From Ganoderma boninense (Eukaryota > Basidiomycota > Agaricomycetes > Polyporales > Polyporaceae), in NCBI GenBank assembly GCA_002900995.3, contig CM035304.1:1161498-1225497 (forward strand): a stretch of DNA of 64,000 bases, given 5' to 3'. The translations under genes were made by a program, and so were the position numbers. The notes under the pieces were generated by a model that had not been told where the DNA came from, made no database searches, and saw only the letters and a program-made list of their open reading frames with translations. Positions 59,058 through 64,000 of the stretch are shown here, piece after piece; the stretch's first letter is position 1; each line of letters starts with the position of its first letter.

Positions 59058-61220
59058 ATGCTCGCGAACACGACATGGCGCATGGCGAACCTCACTCGGA
59101 CCTGTAGGGCGCGCGCCCTTCGTGGCATGTCTTCAGCAGAGCGGATGAGCAGACGGATGGCTTCCGGTGAGTCCTCTGTAGCATTTCTGTGTCATATCGC
59201 CTCAACTGCATTCAAGGCTACGCCAAGTTTGACTGGGAGGTGTGTGTATGCGCACGCTGTCTCCCCGTCGATGACTTACCGGACGTAGGATCAATTGAAC
59301 CTGGAGAGTCTCCTTACGGAGGAGGAGATTGCTATCCGGCGAGTCCAACCCTGACTAATATGTTTCGTGTGCGGGGCATCTCTGATACGTCTGATCAGGG
59401 ATACAGCTCGCGCTTTCTGTCAGGCTAGTCCGCATGAAGGCGCACTATGTTCACATGTCCCTTACTTCGTCTCCTAGTAGGAGAACCTCTTACCCAGAGT
59501 CCTTAATGCTCAGCGGACGGAAGGTGCGCTATACCTTCATCCACATTTCCAGCTCGAGACCCACTATCCCGCGTTCAGAATTCAACCGCGACTTGCTCCC
59601 CGCTATGGGCGAGCTCGGGCTCCTGGGACCAACAATCCAGGGCTACGGCTGCGCCGGCGTGAGTAGCGTCGCGTATGGCCTCATCGCCCGCGAGGTTGAG
59701 CGGTGCGCCCCCCTGCATGCGCGTTCAGTGACTATATGCTGAACGTATGCGTGCAGTATCGACTCGGGATATCGCTCGACCATGTCGGTGCAGTCGTCCC
59801 TTGTCATGCATCCCATATATGCGTACGGGACGAAGGAGCAGAAGGAGAAGTACCTCCCACTTCTCGGTGAGTCTCGCTGTATGCGCGTGTATGATGTCCC
59901 TCTGACGTTCGTGACTTGCAGCTAAGGGCAAGATCGTCGGCTGCTTCGTGAGTGTCTTCCCCCATTTCTCGGTCTGTTATGGCGCCTGCTCCCGCGAACG
60001 ACCACGTGTCCGTGCCGGTCATTCGGGTCTCGCGGACCTTGGGTGGTCGTGTGGTTAGCTCAGCGTCCACAAGCGTGTGACCGGAACTGGACCGTAGACA
60101 CGCGCGTTTTGGAATGCGGTGACGTTACAGTTCGCATATATCCTGTCCTGTGGTGTCGAAACACGTCGGATTCCTCTCAGTGTCCCGAAAACCATGCTGA
60201 CAGCAGTGCTCAGGGCTTAACGGAACCGAACCACGGCTCCGACCCCGCAGGTATGGAGACGACCGCGACCGAAGTCGACGGCGGCTACGTCCTCAACGGC
60301 TCGAAGACGTGGATCAGCAACGCTCCTGTCGCGTAAGTCGCCCCTCCGCTCCCTTCCCTGTCCGCTCTGCGCCTCATTCGGTTTCGCAGTGACCTCTTCG
60401 TTGTCTGGGCGCGCTGCAAGTGGGACAACAAAGTGCGCGGCTTCCTGATCGAGAAGGCACCAATGGCCTCTCCGCGCCCCCGATCAAGCACAAGCTCGCC
60501 CTCCGGTGCTCCCTCACCGGCTCGATCTTCATGGACGGTGTCGCCGTGGGCCGCGATGCGCTCCTCCCACACGGCCAGGGCCTGGGGGCCCCATTTGGGT
60601 GCCTGAACAACGCGCGGTTCGGGATCGCGTGGGGCACGATGGGCGCGCTCGAGGACTGCGTGCACCGCACGCGCGAGTACGCGCTCGAGCGGCACCAGTT
60701 CAAGCGCCCGCTCGCGAGCTTCCAGCTCGTGCAGAAGAAGCTCGTCGACGCGCAGACGGAGGTGTCGTTGGGCCTGCTCGCGCGCTGCAGGTGCGCACTT
60801 GGGTCTCTGGATGGCTGGACGGTGCTGACCATGATCGTGATTGTTGACAGGTCGGCCGGCTAAAGGACGAGGGGAAGGTCGCGCCGGAGATGATCAGCCT
60901 CGTGAAGAGGAACAACTGCGGGAAGGCGCTGGAGCATGCGAGGAGGGTGCTCGATATACTCGGCGGGAACGCCTGTTCGGATGAGTGCGTCTCGATCCGC
61001 TGGTGTGAGAGTGTTCGTATCGTTTACTGATGGATGTTGTCCAGATACCACGTCGGTCGCCACGTCGCGAACCTCCAGGTCGTGAACACGTACGAAGGAA
61101 CCTATGTGAGTGGGATGGTCGTTTGTGAGCGGGGATATGAGAGTTGACTGTGGCGTCCAGGATATCCACACACTTATCCTCGGGAAGGCTCTCACTGGGA
61201 TCCAGGCGTTCGCCAACTGA
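59058..61220 (+). pseudogene. Glutaryl-CoA dehydrogenase with one frameshift
   Basis: Mitochondrial FAD enzyme that oxidises and decarboxylates glutaryl-CoA to crotonyl-CoA in lysine/tryptophan breakdown. The basic leader at the ATG (59058) suits a presequence. Conserved blocks in order: [119 protein letters not shown] and NTYEGTYDIHTLILG with the catalytic Glu. It needs about 12 introns; two have GC donors (59339, 59424) and one is 266 nt. Near 60455, between FLIEK and TNGLSAPP, one base is missing (expected GGGC, seen GGC), shifting the frame. As everything else is intact, this is either a very young lesion or a sequencing error. Confidence 0.85.
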
Positions 61221-64000
61221 GCGAAGACGACGCATGTTTTTGTATCGCGAACCATACTATCGCACCTGAATGCTTCCTCAAAAGGATATTTTGTGGCACG
61301 ATCGCAAGTCGTGTGCTCCTTTGCGTGCCATGGTCGGAGGGTCTCAGGAACGAAAGTTGCGTACAGTTCAGTCTAAATGGGTCCAGGAGAGCGATGCCAG
61401 TGTTCTGACACCTCTCCCCTGGTACGGCCGTATCGGGCGAAACATTTGGGATATGATCGAGCCTGGGTGTTTTGCGAGAACCTCGAGGCCTGAGTCATGT
61501 TTCTTGATATCCGGTGGGCACTCCCCTATGTCGTGTCCCATTGCAACGGACTCTCCAGTCTGAGACCATTTGCATTCGACTCGGTTGAGTGAAAACGGTA
61601 GAGACCTCTTCTGGCTGGGCCGGTGACCCAGGCAAATTCAAGGATCTCGTCGAGCATTCGAGGACTTGTGCCCTGCCCGCTACGGAAGCATGTGGCCTTG
61701 GAGTCAATCTCGGATCCAGATGTCGACACAGGTGCGGGAGTTGTGATGCCTAGGCAGGGGACAGGATCACCTCTCTGTGTTGACTGCAAGCGTTAAAAGA
61801 AGAAGGACCGCATCCGGGGAGGCTACTAGTCAGCGTTCGACAACTGACCAGTTTCGCTCATCCGCGCTGTTTCCACACTTCGAGCCTCTTGCGACTCTGC
61901 TCACGATAGGGATGATGCAGCACATCTAGCACCGCTCGCCTTCACGCTCGCCCGCATTAGCGGTCTCCGACCGGCGCGCCACCACGATGACATCGACGCC
62001 GTTGTGTCCACTGGTTCTAGAAAACCCTCCCTGCACTGCTGCCATGGAAAATAATCCGTCAGCAGTTCGAAGATACGGACTACGAATTGCGATCATCACG
62101 TACACCCCGCCCCCAGATGTTTGAACCTCCATCTCATATCACAGTCTCCATCTCATACCACAGTCTCCATGGGCACCTTCGCCGTATATGCCACCTGGAA
62201 GCGGGGCAACAAGTCCGTGCGCCTAATCGGCGCCGAAGCCCGACTCACCAGGCTGATCTTCATGAACGGCATCGCCATCAGGCATGGCTTGGTCTTGCAC
62301 ACACGGATACCAATTGGAGTATCCATCACGGTGGCACGAGTTCCATGAGAAGCGCGCGCCAGCTGCAAAATCTCATGTCTGGCCACTGTCGTTGTGGTCA
62401 AACCATGTGCTGTGTCTTTTGAAGGACTCCTCCCTCTCCGGTCCCTGTCACTCATTTAGAGAGTTATTCTCCTTTTGATTCGACTACATTGTCCCTCGCC
62501 CGCCCTCATCTATCACCCATCGGATAGTCGTTCGCCAAGAATGGCCTGACGCCCCAAGGATGATCATACAGAGTCTCGGACATTCCTGAAGTCTGTTTCT
62601 GTGCTCCGGTCGCCTTCTCATGGCGCTGTTCTCCGCAGTGAGTCTGGTCCTGTACGTCTATCCTCTCTTTGTCGAAGCCAGAAGACTGAGTGCTGACTCA
62701 AGGGCTCAGGACGGCCGGCGAACTGACACGAACCTTAGATCCAAATGCAATCTCAGCCTGGTCTGATCATCCGATGTCGACGGTGCACGCAATCCGGCCG
62801 TGGCAGCCGGCGAATTCCGCAGCGATGATGGCCCGGGGATCAGGTTAGTCGCACCTCCTTTATTGTAAGAACTATGATGTTCCATGCGAAACAGTTGGAC
62901 AAGGTGTTGCGCACCGCGCGCCTCTAAGTCTTGCGCCGTGCAATCGGGTTCGCCATACCTGACATGCGCCTCATTGTGCCACAGCGCGTGCTCGCATGGA
63001 CTGACTTCGAACCCTGTCACGAGTTCACGTCAGTTGCTGTGTCCCCGTTCCTCGCCCTTAGGCCTTGCAGGTACTCGTCGTGGTCTAGCCTGACATGGCA
63101 AGCGCTGCTGGAAACATTGTTCTCGCTATACGCCGGCTGACTTCACGTTTATTTTCAGGACTCACTTTGGACCCACTGTAATGCTGCTGTCGCTTGCATT
63201 CCAATGATGTGTTGTCGGCACGACCGCTTTGCGGGGTGGCTGCTGCGGAAAGCAGACAACATGGGAGAGATCTATCAAGAGACAGACGCTTTGACTACAC
63301 CGAGCGCGCCAGTTGTAGGACGTGTCTTTCCCAAGTTCTTCTATGTCCACACGAAACTTCATCTGGACCAGAGACCCTGAAAGCTTCCGGGTCGCTGATC
63401 CACCGGTAAAGTCTATCGGCTACTTATGGAGACACCGCTTCACCTGGGTAGGCGGAGAGATCCATCCCGGGATCCGCGCAGAAACGCCTTCCGGAAGTCT
63501 CACAGAGACAGCTTTCTATGTCGCCCTTTGGCAGACGACCATCATCGCTACGCCCACCTCCGCATCTCCCGCCGCATTCACTAGAGTGCCAGCCTCCCTC
63601 AAACTGCACCCTGTAGGTGTTAACTGCGAATCACTCTGGGTGGTCTCCGGTTCGAATTCTCGATGTTAGCTTGTCCTCGGACTCTGATTGCGGATGGCCT
63701 GCGCCCTCTGTGGCCGGAGCCACACGATGAATGGCCCTCTATGTCAAGTCATGTCATGAGAGGTCGTAGTCTGGACGTCGACGAGTGGAGGGCAATCCGG
63801 CTGCCTTTCAAAAGCTACTCCAGCTCTTCGTTTCCTCTCAGCCTGTTTCTCCTCATTTCTGCCTGTCTTTCCTTCCCGCCGTATTCCCTCTCCTCAACAC
63901 TCAACGGTTCCGTACCACTTGCTGCTGTCCAGTTCTGTTTTCCTCTCGCGGACGTATCTTCTGGCTTGCAGGTCCGCATCCTCTCTACGCTCAACCAGCA
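61221..64000. other. Terminal 2.8 kb without a recognised gene
   Basis: Frames of 60-115 codons only. The most protein-like are on the plus strand at 62121-62348 (containing MGTFAVYATWKRGNKSVRLI) and 63322-63669, neither recognised. A short tandem repeat (two copies of a TCTCATAcCACAGTCTCCA unit) occurs at about 62132-62170. A GGTTCGAATTC B-box-like motif near 63648 has no tRNA context. The last 180 bp are pyrimidine-rich, perhaps a promoter of a gene beyond the edge. Confidence 0.4.

Noticed and set aside
63640..63670. tRNA gene
   Set aside because: GGTTCGAATTC alone, with no pairing stems.
1..64000. CRISPR arrays, bacterial operons, riboswitches
   Set aside because: Spliced genes and fungal transposons show this is eukaryotic DNA; no regularly spaced repeats were seen.

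Overview
The window reads as a basidiomycete genome, most likely an Agaricomycete and perhaps a polypore. The reasons are dense 45-70 nt introns, a Plavaka-type DNA transposase, a family of multi-pass membrane proteins that resembles the basidiomycete DUF6533 group, and GC-rich coding DNA. Everything was done by eye: splice models come from GT/GC..AG signals, reading phase and comparison between paralogues inside the window, with no database search.

Layout. 1-3204 (-): the 5' and middle parts of a decayed Plavaka transposase running off the left edge. 3639-5902 (+): an intact seven-exon gene of unknown function, divergent from the transposase. 5903-7905: no confident gene, but two copies of a MITE-like repeat enclose a stretch with intron-like intervals. 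7906-10580 and 31935-34555: two copies of a 2.6 kb repeat; the first runs into a 100-N assembly gap (10581-10680). 15.5-45.7 kb: five paralogous multi-pass membrane-protein genes, all on the minus strand (A 15558-17393, B 19131-20919, C 25671-27491, D 36858-38655, E 44019-45680). Two of them (D, E) each face a member of a small Ser/Pro- and Cys-cluster gene family (34821-35715 and 41696-42606). Another unrelated gene lies at 29650-30760 (+). 51.2-61.2 kb is more ordinary: a YCII-related gene, a coiled-coil gene and its tandem paralogue (the latter split by a truncated LINE with a perfect 12-bp target-site duplication), a Lys-rich small gene with a clear TATA box, and a glutaryl-CoA dehydrogenase gene carrying one frameshift. 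The last 2.8 kb holds nothing I can name.

The most unusual observation concerns the five membrane-protein genes. To keep frame, every copy needs two exons of only 2 nt (AG, or GG in copy C; and TG), each between canonical-looking introns of 53-70 nt, plus an invariant 16-nt exon. The same positions, phases and splice signals recur in all five diverged paralogues, so five sequences support the model independently. Standard gene finders would almost certainly misread these loci. Several introns in the window also use GC instead of GT donors.

A recurring caution is that several otherwise well-conserved genes carry isolated 1-2 base indels (Plavaka, copy E, glutaryl-CoA dehydrogenase, the Lys-rich gene). 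These may be real decay or assembly errors. Large stretches between the named genes contain only overlapping open frames on both strands that I could not turn into convincing genes.
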